A DNA stretch of 64,000 nucleotides from Lactarius indigo (GCA_025766275.1 JAFKAC010000075.1:124001-188000); one strand, 5' to 3'. Shown: positions 1-10,949, counted from the first letter of the stretch. Notes: a model not told the origin generated them from the sequence alone. Program-made: numbers and translations.

Positions 1-227
1 ATATACCCCGGCAGTGAAGGTTCATATTGGGATACCGGTCCTTGCGTGTATCCGGTTGTCTCCATCATTCAACTACTCGATGGGGCGTTTGGTTGCCATG
101 CTCTGGGCCATTGGGGACAGGGGTAATTTTGTGAGAGATGTCCAGGAGTGTCACAATTATAGCAGAGGATGTTCCTTAGGTCCCTTCTAGATCCTCCCCT
201 TCCTCGCCCTCAAGCTCCAGGCCCTCC

Positions 228-1018
228 TCAGGGTGGGAATGGTGGCTGTGGCCATGTATAAGGTGGCTTCCCATAGTCGATCTCTTCTGATCCCACAAGT
301 TGTACTCGCGCGTGGTCAGCTGATGTGTCCATCACCCATGGGTTAGTCTGTGGGAGGTTCTGGGGGAGTGTCCATCCAGCATTTCCACTCTGTTTCTTCG
401 GCTGCGTTGGTGTGTTCTTGTATTCATTGAGCCTTGCCTTGAGATGAATGTAATTCTTCTGCCACTTGAGGACGGTGCGTTTCCAGTCGTCAAACATGAC
501 CAGATCATTGAACTGAAACACGTTCTTGAACAGTTCCTTGGGTAACCCCGATGTGAAGAGGTCAATGGTTTGTGGTTCATTGAGGTGGTAGTGAGCCTTC
601 CATGCGAGCTGCTCAAAGTCATTGACGTACTTATCAATGTCCTCTCCCACCATCCTGAATCATTTACAGAGTATTGCTTGCGCTTGTTCCCGTTCAAGCG
701 TGTTTTCGAACCTTTTACTGAAGCCGTCCGCAACAGTGTCCCATAATTCTTTCACATAGGGGCTGATTCCCTGTTGTATTTGTTGGTTGAGCCAGTTGAG
801 GAATGACAGGACCCATTCACTTACTGCCCCTCCCTTGATGTAGGAAAGGAACAGGAGGCACCTCCGGTAGTCGTTGCACATGATGGGGGCGTCTAGATTC
901 ATGCCCCAGTAGACATGCCACTGTGTTAGGAATTGGTCTACTTTGAGTCTGTCCCCATCAAAGATGGAGGGAGGCTCGCCGGTTAGTTTTTCGTTATGTC
1001 CTCTGTGCCCTCCTCCGC
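228..1018 (-). pseudogene. Ty3/gypsy-type gag fragment (copy A, C-terminal part)
   Basis: Minus-strand frame resembling a retrotransposon gag (capsid) domain. Residues such as DKYVNDFEQLAWKA, NEPQTIDLFTSGLPKELF and NYIHLKARLNEYK match copy D at 21.8-22.1 kb (DKYVNEFEEAARKA, NDPQTINLFTKGLPKKLY, NYIHIRARVDEYK), so both belong to one family. The frame runs from about 1018 down to 228 and is broken by one in-frame TGA at 660-662. The N-terminal side is cut at about 1018 by an LTR. No zinc knuckle, protease or pol follows toward position 1, so the piece is truncated by the window edge or by deletion. Confidence 0.75.
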
Positions 1019-1327
1019 CCTAAGAGACGAGTCAAGAGGTGGATTGAAGAAGACCAAGATGGGGACTCTTGGTCTTCCAAGACAACTACTTATACAGATA
1101 CGTGCAGGCTTTAAAGCACTGCTGGAATAGTAAAGAACCAATAGTGTAACTAGCTTGAACCCTAGTACAGCTATCCTAGGAATGAGTTATACATGAGTCA
1201 CAATCACATGCGAACTACTTGTGCTGACTGATACGATGTAAGAGTCCATGACTAATACTGATACTGGACTGTAGTCATAACCGGTCATGAGTTGTATGTA
1301 ATGAGTCCATTAGTCTGTACCGTAATA
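1019..1327 (-). repeat. LTR, family E (3' LTR of a minus-strand element)
   Basis: About 309 bp, homologous to 24,152-24,443: shared words include GATTGAAGAAGACCAAGATGG, CTTGGTCTTCCA and GTGACTAAT/ATGACTAATA. On the minus strand it opens TATTACGG (TGTTACGG in the other copy). It is immediately preceded on that strand by a purine tract (AAAAGGGGGTGA, plus 1328-1340) that looks like a polypurine tract. This would make it the 3' LTR of an element whose interior lies at 1328-2020. It interrupts gag copy A. The left boundary is approximate. Confidence 0.55.
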
Positions 1328-1340
1328 TCACCCCCTTTTC

Positions 1341-1905
1341 AGGAGTGAGGCCCACCTCACTAATCTGCTTTCGATTCTTGCCTCATCCACTCTGCTTCAT
1401 CTTCCATACGCGCTAATAGGTTAGCCCTCTTGAGATGATAGAGACTGTCCTTTTTGTCTTCCGCCACCATGTACTTCTCCTCCTGTAGTTGCCGAATCTG
1501 CATCTCCAACTGATCCTCAGCGAATGTGAATTGCCAGAATTGGCGTAATTCTTGAATGAGGGTGACATCCCCAATGCACATTAGTAAGAGGTCAGTGGGG
1601 TGTCAGTTATGAAGCATGAAGTACTCTTTGTGAGGAATGAAGGCCTGGTTGTTTTTTGGGAGGTGAGGTGTGGTGTAGAGGGGTTTACCGTAAATGAAGC
1701 CTGACCCTGGGACTAATCCAAGTACAAATGGGTCTCCTCCTCGGATAACTTGCACGTGGGATGCTTGTATTGTTGGTCTGTTGGGGAGCTTGATCGGGAA
1801 CAGAATGTAATTGGGTCCTCGATTGACCCAGAACCCCTCAGGGATAACTGCTCTGGTTGCTGGGTCTTGTTTGCCCATTGGTGTATAACAAGCCACTTGT
1901 GCCAT
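1341..1905 (-). pseudogene. Interior remnant of LTR element E (two short frames)
   Basis: Two adjacent minus frames, 1905-1603 (100 aa, GFWVNRGPNYILFPI, HVQVIRGGDPFVLGL) and 1581-1360 (73 aa, coiled-coil-like QLEMQIRQLQEEKYMVAEDKK), in different phases, so they are separated by a frameshift or stop. They look like real protein in composition and lie just 5' of the presumed PPT and LTR at 1019-1340. I do not recognise a named domain; a gag-like or accessory protein of Agaricomycete LTR elements is an inference. Confidence 0.4.
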
Positions 1906-2020
1906 GGCGACTCATCCTTGTAGCGGTATGACTTATCGCATACAACTAGACCAAGGTGAAGGTAAGTGAACTGAGCTGGTACACACCCAAGCCTAGCACG
2001 GAGACAAGTCATGTGCCAAA

Positions 2021-2616
2021 TGTACAGTCACAACGGAGAGTATGCACACTTGAGGACTTTATACAAGTCCAAAGGCAATGTGATCACGCGGTGGTACGCT
2101 GAGTGGAGAACCAAGAGGACAAGTTGACATTGGTGAAGAGAAAGGGAGATACAAGGGAATGCGCACCTGAGTGGAGAACCAAGAGGACAAGTTGGTTCCA
2201 CTCAGGATGCTACATGAGGGTTTATATACATTGCTGTGGCTGAGTTCAAATCACTATAGAACCTTGTTACTAAAGGTATGTGTAATAGTAATGAGTCAGA
2301 CGCTGACGCGTCATGTCTAATAATAGTGTTTATCTATTGTGCTGACTGATGCACAGTCATTAACGCTGACAGAACAATGATGTGTCCTTATCTATGAGTC
2401 GCAACCCTATGACAACGTAATCTAGAACTATCTAGAATATTCCCTGCTTATCGTCCAATGAGAAACTACTATACTAATAAGGAAAGTGTCCTGAGGAGGT
2501 AACATCCTACTAAGGAAGTTACTGTCTCAGGGTCACGTGCTTGTGGGTGCACATGTTGGCATCACATGACTAACCATCTTATCATATCTAATGATAAGGA
2601 CTTGGATGTTTGACAC
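2021..2616. repeat. LTR-like repeat, family F copy 1
   Basis: Starts TGTACAGTCA and is homologous to 9251-10,211: shared stretches GAGGACAAGTTGGTTC, TATTGTGCTGACTGATGC, CATCTTATCATAT and a final GCTTG-GGTGCA segment. It sits between two coding remnants of different families, as expected of an LTR insertion. No convincing target-site duplication was found, so the ends are approximate. Confidence 0.5.
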
Positions 2617-2620
2617 AACG

Positions 2621-3268
2621 TCAGAGACCCGTACCTCTACCAAATAAATCCGTAAAAATACGGAAAAATAAGATTGAAATAGAGCGTCCATGACAATCCT
2701 CGGTGTAGAGGGTTCCCCGCTGCGTCGACGAGGAAGGGAGTGGCTGCTGGATCTTCAGCGTAGAATTCATGTGTAAGGAATGCATGCCTGATGGGGTAGT
2801 GGTCTCAAAGCTTGTCTTCATCCTTAGCTTGGTCCAGTATTCCTTCCGCTCCTGCCTCATCCAGCATCGGCAGGCAGTGATATGCAGTTGCTCCTGCTGC
2901 CACTGTGCTGCCATCTCCTTCCATTCTTGCTCGTATTTCTGCATGGCGTTCGGCGGTTTCACCACATGAGACAGCTGCTTGAAGCCAAAATAATTCATCT
3001 TTGGTGATGAAGGTCTCGGGCTCACTGGTGTTGGGGTTTGTGAGGGCATACATTGGCAGAGGTGCTGGTTGAGTTGCTGCTGAATCATCGCTGAGAGTTC
3101 CCTGTATGGGCATAGGGAATTGTTGCAGTGTCTGCTGCAATTCCTCAGTAGTGATAGGCCTGTCGTCCTCATGCTGCATGGTGGTACAGTTGCTGGTTGC
3201 AGCTCCAATGGCTGTGGTGTCGTTGGTGGAGTCAGGGTTAACAAGAGTGGTGGAGGAGTCGTTGACAA
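2621..3268 (-). pseudogene. gag N-terminal remnant (copy A region)
   Basis: Two overlapping minus frames, 3268-2621 and 3179-2805. The latter (ATG at 3179; EDDRPITTEELQQTLQQFP, TFITKDELFWLQAAVSCGETAERHAEIRARM) has the more natural composition; the former begins MSTTPPPLLLTLT and opens at TTG. A frameshift between them near 3180 would join a proline-rich start to the helical part. Position directly downstream (minus strand) of the LTR at 3294 fits the leader or gag start of an LTR element. No diagnostic motif is present. Confidence 0.35.
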
Positions 3269-3293
3269 GAGTGGAGAGGATTGCGAGCTGGTC

Positions 3294-3800
3294 TGTTACG
3301 CCACTACAGGGGTGTAAGGTATGACCTGTACCGGATCAGTCATGTTGCGGTAGCGCAAGCTCTAGGGCTTGGCTTCAGTAGGATGATGCACAAGGACCAC
3401 AAGGACGATAGTCACTTGGATCGTAGAGGAAGGCTAAGACTCGAAGGTCTAGCAAAGGCTGGGGGTTCTCAAGACAAGGGAAAGCGCAAAGGTGTCTGTC
3501 TTAGACGAGTGTAGTATTACACAAGAAGTCTAGTCTACTGTACAAGCTAGGTATGACTAGGGTTAAATAGAGGTCGTACTGTATGGCTGTTACAAATAGA
3601 TGGCACCATTGCTGGGTTAAGGAATAAAGGGATAGACATAAGGAGAATAAGGCATGGATATATCGGGGACAAAGGTGAACCACACGGGGTCGCGTGTGAA
3701 TGGGAACAAGTCGGAAACTAGCACATGTCGAAATTTATCAGAAGGAAACACCAATAAGTAGGGCACACGATAGGAACTGGGTAATTGTAAGGTCCGCGTA
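3294..3800 (-). repeat. Truncated gypsy LTR, copy A
   Basis: Homologous to the LTRs at 15,248-15,810 and 26,996-27,581: GTTACGCCACTACAGGGG, CTAAGACTCGAAGGTCTAGC, ACACAAGAAGTCTAGTCTAC, GGAAACTAGCACATGTC. Homology stops at GTCCGCGTA (3792-3800), exactly where the foldback element begins with CAGCC at 3801; the remaining ~70 bp of the LTR is absent. The continuation was not found beyond the foldback element either. Confidence 0.75.
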
Positions 3801-3992
3801 CAGCCAATGATCTGCCATGACTTTCATAACTCATGGGCCATCCAATGGGAAGAACCCCTCATAACTCATGGGCCAACCGACGTCGGCCGATGCACAAAAT
3901 TCTTCCGAAATTGATGGGCCAGCCAATGTCGGTTGAGGCTGCTTTGGTTCCAGAGCAATTTCTGAACTAGAGAATGTTATTGACTGATTCTG

Positions 3993-5106
3993 AAGACAGG
4001 AAAGTGGATTCCTATCCAGGATGCAATCCGGAAAGTATTCTGGATTTCTGTCTATGTCCAGGAAACTGGATTTCTATCTGGGACACAATCTGGAAAGTGC
4101 TCTGGATTTCCATCTATGTTTAGGAAACTGGATTCCTATCCAGGATGCAATCCGGAAAATACTCCAGATTTCCATCTATGTTCAGGAAACTGGATTTCTA
4201 ACCAGGACAGAATCTGGAAAGTATTCCAGATTTCCATCTATGTCCAGGAAACTGGATTTCTATCTGGGATAGAATCCAGAAAGTATTCCAGATTTCCATC
4301 TATGTCCAGGAAACTGGATTCCTATCTGGGACACAATCTGGAAAGTGCTCTGGATTTCCATCTATGTTTAGGAAACTGGATTCCTATCCAGGATGCAATC
4401 TGGAAAATACTCTGGATTTCCATCTATGTCTAGAAAACTGGATTCCTATCTGGGACAGAATCCGGAAAGTATTCTGGATTTTCATCTATGTCCAGGAAAC
4501 TGGATTCCTATATAGGACAGAATCCAGAAAGAATTCTGGATTTTCATCTATGTCCAGGAAACTGGATTCCTATCTGGGACAGAATCTGGAAAGTGCTCTG
4601 GATTTCTGTCTATGTTTAGGAAACAGGAGTTCTATCCAGGATGCAATTTGGAAAATACTCCAGATTTCCATCTATGTCTAGGAAACTGGATTCCTATATA
4701 GGACATAATCTGGAAAGTATTCTGGATTTCTGTCTACGTTCAGGAAACTGGATTCCTATCTAGGACAGAATCCAAAAGGTACTCTGGATTTTTATCTGTG
4801 TCTAGGAAACTGGATTCCTATGTAGGATGCAATCCAGAAAATACATCAGATTTCTATCTACATCCAGGAAACTGGAAGTCTAACCAGGACAGAATCCAGA
4901 AAGTATTCTGGACTTCTATCTATGCCCAGGAAACTGGGTTCCTATCTGGGACTAAATCTGAAAAGTACTCTGGATTTCCATTTGTGTCTAGGAAACTAGA
5001 TTTCTATGTGGGATGCAATCTGGAAAATACTCCGGATTTCCATTTATGTCCAGGAAACTGGAAGTCTAACCAGGACAGAATCCAGAAAGTATTCTAGACT
5101 TCCTTC
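3993..5106 (+). repeat. 62-bp tandem repeat array, left arm
   Basis: About 18 imperfect units built on AGGAAACTGGATTCCTATC, then GGGACAGAATC, TGGAAAGTATTCTGG and ATTTCCATCTATGTCC. Unit-to-unit variation is mostly transitions. Short ORFs across it (repeating residues such as FHLCLGNW and KLDSYLG) exist only because 62 x 3 = 186 has few stops; I do not regard them as genes. Confidence 0.85.
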
Positions 5107-5111
5107 TATGT

Positions 5112-5801
5112 TGTAACGTTACAGTAGGAACATTCAGCTTGGCATGAGCAAGTCTGGTCTTTCTATGTCAATGAGCAAGGGTTCAGCCGGTAATGGCAAG
5201 TTTTAAGTGGTTAACAAGGATCTCAGAGTACGACACAATACTCAAGATGTGAGTGGAGTTCAAGGGGGTTCAAGGGTTCGATGGTTCAGCAGAGAGTTAC
5301 CCCAAGGGAATGGGAAAACAATGTATACTGTGATGGTAAAGAAGTCGAGTCTAAGGATACAAGCTACCTAGGGCCACGACTTATATAGAAAAGGGTTTGT
5401 TTGTGCGGAACAAACAAATGGCGCAATCCGCAGCAAGCGTGAGAAGTAACACAGCAATCCGCAGCAAGCGTGAGAAGAAAGTACAGCAATCCGCAGCAGG
5501 CATGGGAAAAAGAAGAAAGTGTGCACAGCTATCTGCAGTAAGTGTGAGAAGAAACAAGGATATAAAAGGCAAGTGAGACACCTGCCATAAAAGGGTGCAT
5601 TTAGCCCAAGTATAGTAGTAATAAAGACTTATAAGGACAATGAGTGTCTCATTGTCTCACTTTGCACTAGGAGAGAATCTTAAGGCTCCTAGTGCGCAGC
5701 AAGTCCGAAAAAGGGAAAGCCAAGAAAGGAAAGACTTTCCCGCAAATGCAAGTGTAAGTAAGAAATTAAGGTATAGTTGAAAACAAGTCCAGTCCGTAAC
5801 A
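5112..5801 (+). repeat. Solo LTR (690 bp) in the foldback array
   Basis: Begins TGTAACGTTACAG and ends CAGTCCGTAACA, with a 5-bp duplication TATGT on both sides (5107-5111, 5802-5806). It contains GGATATAAAAGGC (about 5558) and ATAAAG downstream, arranged like a promoter and polyA signal, so the plus strand is probably sense. It carries three to four copies of a ~33-bp repeat around GCAATCCGCAGCAAGCGTG (5424-5545). It splits one 62-bp unit, so it is younger than the foldback array. Confidence 0.85.
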
Positions 5802-6271
5802 TATGTCCAGGAAACTGGATTCCTCTCTGGGACTGAATCTGGAAAGTACTCTGGATTTCTGTCTATGTCTAGGAACCTAGATTTCCATCTGCAAAGAGGA
5901 CACTGGCTTCCTATCTACAACAGAATCTAGAAAACACTCCTCATTTTCATCTGCAGACAGACAACTAGATTCCTATCTGAAATAGAATTCAGAACAAACT
6001 CTAGACCTGCATTTGTAGACAGGAAACTGGACTCCTATTAGGAACAGTGGATTTATATCCATGAATTGGAATAGTCAATTTCCATCTTATCAGTAGACTC
6101 CTAGTAGATTTATAACTATAGGTGGGAACATAGATTTCTATCTGCAAGTGAAAGCAGATTCCCATCTGTGGAAGAAAATATGGATTCTCATTTAAGAAAG
6201 AGTGTATGGTAGAGTAGATTCCCATTTCACAAAAGGGAACAGTGGATTTATATACATAGGAGTAAGGGAAT

Positions 6272-7050
6272 TATAGCACTTTCCAGATTGTGTCCCAGAT
6301 AGGAATCCAGTTTCTTGGACATAGATGGAAATCCAGAATACTTTCTGGATTCTATTCTAGTTAGACATCCAGTTTCCTGGACATAGATGGAAATCTGGAG
6401 CATTTTCTGGATTACATCCTGGATAGGAATCCAGTTTCCTAAACATAGATGGAAATCCAGCATACTTTCTGGATTCAGTCCTAGTTAGACATCCAGTTTC
6501 CTGGACATAGACGAAAATCCAGAATACTTTCTGGATTCTGTCCTAGATAGGAATCCAGTTTTCTAAACATAGATGGAAATCCAGAATACTATTCGGATTC
6601 TGTCCCAGATAGGAATCCAGTTTCCTAAACATAGATAGAAATCCAGAATACTTTCCAGATTGTGTCCTGGTTAGAAATCCAGTTTTCTGAACATAGATGG
6701 AAATCCGAAGTACTTTACGGATTGCATCCTGGATAGGAATCCAGTTTCCTAAACATAGATGGAAATCTAGAGCACTTTCCAGATTGTGTCCCAGATAGAA
6801 ATCCAGTTTCCTGGACATAGATGGAAATCCAGAATACGTTCCAGATTCTGTTCTGGTTAGAAATCCAGTTTCCTGGACATAGATGGAAATCCAGAGTATT
6901 TTCCGGATTGCATCCTGGATAGGAATCTAGTTTCCTAAACATAGATGGAAATCCAGAGCACTTTCCAGATTGTGTCCCAGATAGAAATCCAGTTTCCTGG
7001 ACATAGACAGAAATCCAGAATACTTTTTGGATTGCATCCTGGATAGGAAT
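6272..7050 (-). repeat. 62-bp tandem repeat array, right arm (inverted)
   Basis: Reverse-complement copies of the left-arm unit (GGATAGGAATCCAGTTTCC, ACATAGATGGAAATCCAGA), roughly 12-13 units. Between 5807 and 6271 the repeats decay into irregular related sequence that forms the centre of the foldback. Confidence 0.85.
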
Positions 7051-7357
7051 CCACTTTCCTGTCTTCAGAATCAGTCAATAACATTCTCTAGTTCGGAAAT
7101 TGCTCTGGAACCAAAGCAGCCTCAACCGACATTGGCTGGCCCATCAATTTCGGAAGAATTTTGTGCATCAGCCGATGTCGATTGGCCCATGAGTCATGAG
7201 GGGTTCTTCCTGTCAGATGGCCCATGAGTTATGGAATTCATGGCAGATCATTATGTGTCTTTGGGATCCAGTGATCTCTGCAACTCCCATGAATATTTTG
7301 TTCTTGATATTTTCATGCAGCTTGGGGATTCTAGCTTCATTATCAAAGGGGTGGGCA

Positions 7358-8597
7358 TAGTGATGGGAAAGTTCAGTTCTGAACTTCAGTTCAAACCTGA
7401 ACCTACCTGAACTGAACCATTGGTTCAGTTCAGGGTTTAGCAATATTCCAAACTTTTGAGAACCAGTTTGAACCAGTTTGAACCTGAACTCAATTGATCT
7501 CAAGAACTCAATTACTCAGCCAGAAATAGTGCATATCATGGGTTTGTAAACCTATTCTATTAGAAATCTATTTACAGTGGCCTGAGTCCCAACTCCATCT
7601 AAGAGCATCTGCAGGTCTTGGGGCATGTGATATGTTGCACGGTGTTACACACAAGTCTGCGGAATGTGCATTGTTGTATGTGGGTCAGCAGTAATTGGGG
7701 ACATGTCTCTCTTAAAGGGCTTGATGTGCATAGACATGCAGTGGGGTCAGGAACAGAAATGAGGTTGGGTTATTGGAGGTGGTCAAAATGGTTGTGCACA
7801 TGTGGGCATAACACAAAACTTCATATACGTAGTGGCATGAGTAGGGAATATGTTTAGTTTGAGCCAATAAGGCTGCACACAAATGTGGAAAGCTGGAGAA
7901 CAAAAAGAATGAGCCACACTGACACTAAGCTCAAAAGTTAGAACTCAACTATGATAAATGTAAGTGACAAAAGTTGCAGTGTGGTGTTGGCATCCAAGAT
8001 AGGAAATAGAGCGGTCACATGCTCAATTTGTTCTGCAGTACTCTAGGTCCAACTACTTATTACCTTGTCCTCAGATTGGACTGTTGAGTTCATTCCCCCA
8101 GCTTTTCATGTTTGTGCATGGCCTTATTGGCTCAAAATAAACATATTCCCTACTCATGCAACTATGTATGTGAAGTTTCATGTCATGCACAAACATGTAT
8201 AACCATGTTTAACCACCTGCAACAACCTGACCTCATTTCTGTTTCTAACCATGCTGTGCATCTACACACATTTAGCCCATTAAGAGAAACATGTCCCCAA
8301 TTACTGTGGACCCATATACAACAGCACACATCCTGCTGACATGTGTGTGACACCTTGTGACATATCACAAGTGCAAGGTCCAGTAGTAGGCACAAAGATG
8401 TTTTTCTGCTCATTTTTCCTCCTTTGGGTTCAGTTCAGGGTTTAGACCCTTCCTGAACTGAACTGAACCTATGTGAACCTAAACCCTTGGTTCAGTTCAA
8501 GGGTTCAGCCAAACACCCCAAGCTGAACCAAGGGTTCAGTTCAGGGTTCAGCAAAAAGGTCCAAAGAACTGAACTGAACTGAACTTTCCCATCACTA
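7358..8597. mobile_element. hAT-like foldback element (1.24 kb, non-autonomous)
   Basis: Terminal inverted repeats TAGTGATGGGAAAGTTCAG (7358) and CTGAACTTTCCCATCACTA (8597). The inversion extends inward: 7618-7870 and 8108-8400 are inverted copies of each other (GAGCCAATAAGGC against GCCTTATTGGCTC; GGGAATATGTTTAG against AAACATATTCCC). The subterminal regions are dense in TTCAGTTCAGG/CCTGAACTGAA motifs, typical of hAT transposase-binding arrays. No transposase is encoded. A clean 8-bp duplication was not visible (GGTGGGCA against AATGGGAA at best). Confidence 0.7.
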
Positions 8598-9104
8598 ATG
8601 GGAAACCTGGCTGCGCTCTCTAGAAAACTGGCCCCAGATCAATCTAGGGACAATCCTGGGATGCAGGTCCCTAGCATTAACAGAGCCTGAAAACCATGAC
8701 CAAAGAACCCAAGTGGAATGAAACAGACCCAACTTCTCTGACCCTAATCATTTACTCCACATACTCATTTCTGAATCAGCACACCTGATCTGGGTATTGA
8801 GGTACGAAAGGTCAATACAGCTGAAAACACACTTGACGCAGGAGATAAAGAATTGATGGATACAGAAAATTAACAAAAGACCTACAAATGACAAGATAAC
8901 CATGATGAAAGTCAAGAGAAATGGTGCCATGTTGCAGTTGGTAGACAGCACATGGAAGGCAGCCCTCAGCAGGGAATGGGAATTACTGCCCAACTGGATG
9001 ACCAATAGTGAGGTTTTAGTGGGTAGGAGAGCATGGAATGTCTAGACCTGAGATGATCCTGTACACTGAGTCCCACACTCCCCCAACATCATGGGGTGTG
9101 CATA
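8598..9104. other. No gene or repeat recognised
   Basis: A minus-strand 85-aa reading frame (8748-9005) is hydrophobic in the middle, but I see no start context, introns or family support. The stretch is left unassigned. Confidence 0.4.
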
Positions 9105-9238
9105 AGAGCATTTTCCCTCACAACTGGGCTTCGGCCCAGCTACATGTGGGCTAGATAGGGCTGATGGTAAATCTCCTGCTATCTAGCACTTATTGTCAGT
9201 AGTTAGGGACAAGGCAGTTGCCGACAACAAAATGCTCT
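9105..9238. mobile_element. Possible 134-bp MITE
   Basis: Ends AGAGCATTTT and AAAATGCTCT are perfect 10-bp inverted repeats. Inside, CTGGGC-TTCG-GCCCAG (9124-9139) is a 6-bp stem with a TTCG tetraloop. A run of ten A's follows at 9241-9250. No clear target duplication was found. Confidence 0.4.
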
Positions 9239-9250
9239 CCAAAAAAAAAA

Positions 9251-10211
9251 TGTACAGTCACTGTGAAAAGTATTCAAACAAGGTGCCTTTATGTAAGGAC
9301 ACTTAAGACAAGTGATCATGCAGTGGCATTCTAAGTGAAGATCTAAGAGGACAAGTTGGTTCTACTCAGGACACTATAGGAGGATCTATATACACTACTA
9401 AGGGCCAAGCTTGAATACAATGAAACCTTATTATGTAAGGTACAGTAAAGCTCCTTGACTTAACACTAACATATCCTGTATCTAATTATAGTGTTATCTA
9501 TTGTGCTGACTGATGCCTAGTTATTAATGCTGACCAGGTGATGGCACATTGCCTTATCTGCCAATTAAAACATAATACTACAGTAAGCACATATGACTAC
9601 ATACATCTAGACCTATCTAGACTCTTCCATCATGTCACAGCCTAGCAGGGCCATTCAACTTCAGAGTTTGGCAAGGGGAACTAGGAGGACTTTCTGGGAC
9701 TAAGAGAAGGTTCAAGCAGAACCTAGGGAAGACTTCAAGAAGCTGGGCAGAGGAAGCCCAGCTAAAGGTTCAAGGGTTCAGGCTGGAGAACCCCTAAGCT
9801 GATGAACTTAGATAGTACCTTAGAGAAGAGGGCTGGGAGCAGGCTATCTGTAAGAGGGGACAAACTGATTGCTAGATTGAAGGGAAGAGTAGACTAAGGT
9901 CTACTCTAGTACAAGACTACTACTTATATCATACAGACTGGGGTTATCATTTACAGTTTTGCATATAGCTAAGAGCCTAATAATAGTGCAAGATGGCACC
10001 ATTACAGATGACACAAGATCACATCAGATTGAGACAAGATGAGAACATACTGTTACAATCCTCAAAACTTCAGAACTTCAGCCGCTTTTGCTTGTTTGTG
10101 ACAGTTACATGTCATGGGGTTGTGACATATCACATGCTTGTTGGTGCATATATTGGCACCATGTGACTAACCATCTTATCATATAATAAGGAATCTATAC
10201 TTTTACTAGTG
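9251..10211. repeat. LTR-like repeat, family F copy 2 (interrupted)
   Basis: Homologous to 2021-2616 on both sides of a nested solo LTR: the left part (TGTACAGTCA ... ATCTAGACCTATCTAGA) and the right part (CATGCTTGTTGGTGCA ... CATCTTATCATAT). Starts directly after an A10 run. The two copies differ by many substitutions, so they are old. Confidence 0.55.
9633..10127. repeat. Solo LTR nested in repeat F
   Basis: 495 bp with inverted ends TGTCACA and TGTGACA, flanked by CATCA (9628-9632) and TATCA (10,128-10,132), i.e. a 5-bp duplication with one mismatch. Removing it restores continuity with family F copy 1 (TCACATGCTTGTTGG against TCACGTGCTTGTGGG). Confidence 0.65.
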
Positions 10212-10216
10212 GTATC

Positions 10217-10635
10217 TATTGAGATGCAACTGATTAAGTCACATGTCTTATGGGATCTGATTTAGTCAGCCCACATACTATATATGATATCTGTCCCTTA
10301 TGAACTTTTATGGACACCCCAGATTTATACAGACCACTTTTGTTTATCTTTATTGACAGAGCCATATATAGCTCTTATTGTTCTTTATTGTTAAGATACT
10401 GGTATTGTCTACTTTAGGTAGCTATTGTTCTCTGCCATCCAATGGCATTTCTCTCTCTGGCACACAGACCACCTATATTGTGTTTGGGTCACCAGTGCAC
10501 ACAGAGCATTATTAACTAAGTGTCCTGTATATAAAGGACTGCTGTTTTTACCTTTACACTTCAGAGTTCCTTCACCCTCTGAAGTAACTTGTCTGCTTCA
10601 CAGCTTATCTTGCTTGTTAGTTCTGCACTTCAACA
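10217..10635 (+). repeat. Solo LTR related to the 55-62 kb copia element
   Basis: 419 bp, inverted relative to and diverged from the 539-bp LTRs at 54,975 and 61,280 (shared GTGGGCTGACT complement, TTGTTTATCTTTATTG, TTAGTTCTGC). Starts TATTGAGATG (TGTTGAGACG in the young copy) and ends CACTTCAACA. A perfect 5-bp duplication GTATC flanks it (10,212-10,216 and 10,636-10,640), showing real insertion followed by LTR-LTR loss of the interior. Confidence 0.85.
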
Positions 10636-10663
10636 GTATCTTTATCAGATAATTCTGTACTGT

Positions 10664-10731
10664 GCATTTTACAATGTAATCCAATTCAGTTGGCTATCTT
10701 TGCAACTGAATTGGATTACATTGTAAAATGC
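10664..10731. repeat. Perfect 29-bp inverted repeat, 10-nt loop
   Basis: Arms 10,664-10,692 and 10,703-10,731 are exact reverse complements (GCATTTTACAATG ... CATTGTAAAATGC). It lies 24 bp after the solo-LTR duplication and just before the Penelope-like coding fragment. No coding or known terminator context explains it. Confidence 0.9.
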
Positions 10732-10949
10732 CCACAGTGTTAGGAGGCTGTTCACAGGGATTGCATTGTGGGTTTTTTCAATGGGCTGTGACACAGAGGG
10801 AGGTAGGAGTTTTAAATGGAAATATCACAACAAGAAGGATGGCCAAGAGAAAAGTGAGTTTGGAAATGGAATCATGGGAAAAAATAAGACCCAATAGGGT
10901 GTCTGGGGGAGTAATTCAGGATAGGTCCATGGGTGTCACCAGCTCCCCT

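Larger units (their letters stand above)
3801..7257. mobile_element. Foldback element with tandem-repeat inverted arms
   Basis: Left end (CAGCCAATGATCTGCC, CATAACTCATGGGCC, GATGGGCCAGCCAATGTCGG) recurs inverted at 7075-7252 (CATTGGCTGGCCCATC, GGCCCATGAGTTATGG, GGCAGATCATT). Inside these subterminal blocks each arm is an array of ~62-bp repeats, forward on the left (3993-5106) and reverse on the right (6272-7050). The last few bases at the right end (7253-7257) do not match the left end. No transposase is inside. Layout (long arms of internal tandem repeats) recalls foldback (FB)-type elements; the superfamily is unknown. Confidence 0.7.

Noticed and set aside
4021..5097. Several 80-105 aa frames with repeating FHLCLGNW/KLDSYLG
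   Set aside because: They are translations of the 62-bp repeat; frames change along the array and exist in both arms without start context.
3993..7050. Regular repeats that superficially resemble a CRISPR array
   Set aside because: Units are contiguous 62-bp imperfect tandem repeats with no unique spacers, the genome is eukaryotic, and the array is mirrored in a foldback.
8748..9005. 85-aa hydrophobic minus frame
   Set aside because: Single, AT-driven frame with no supporting evidence.
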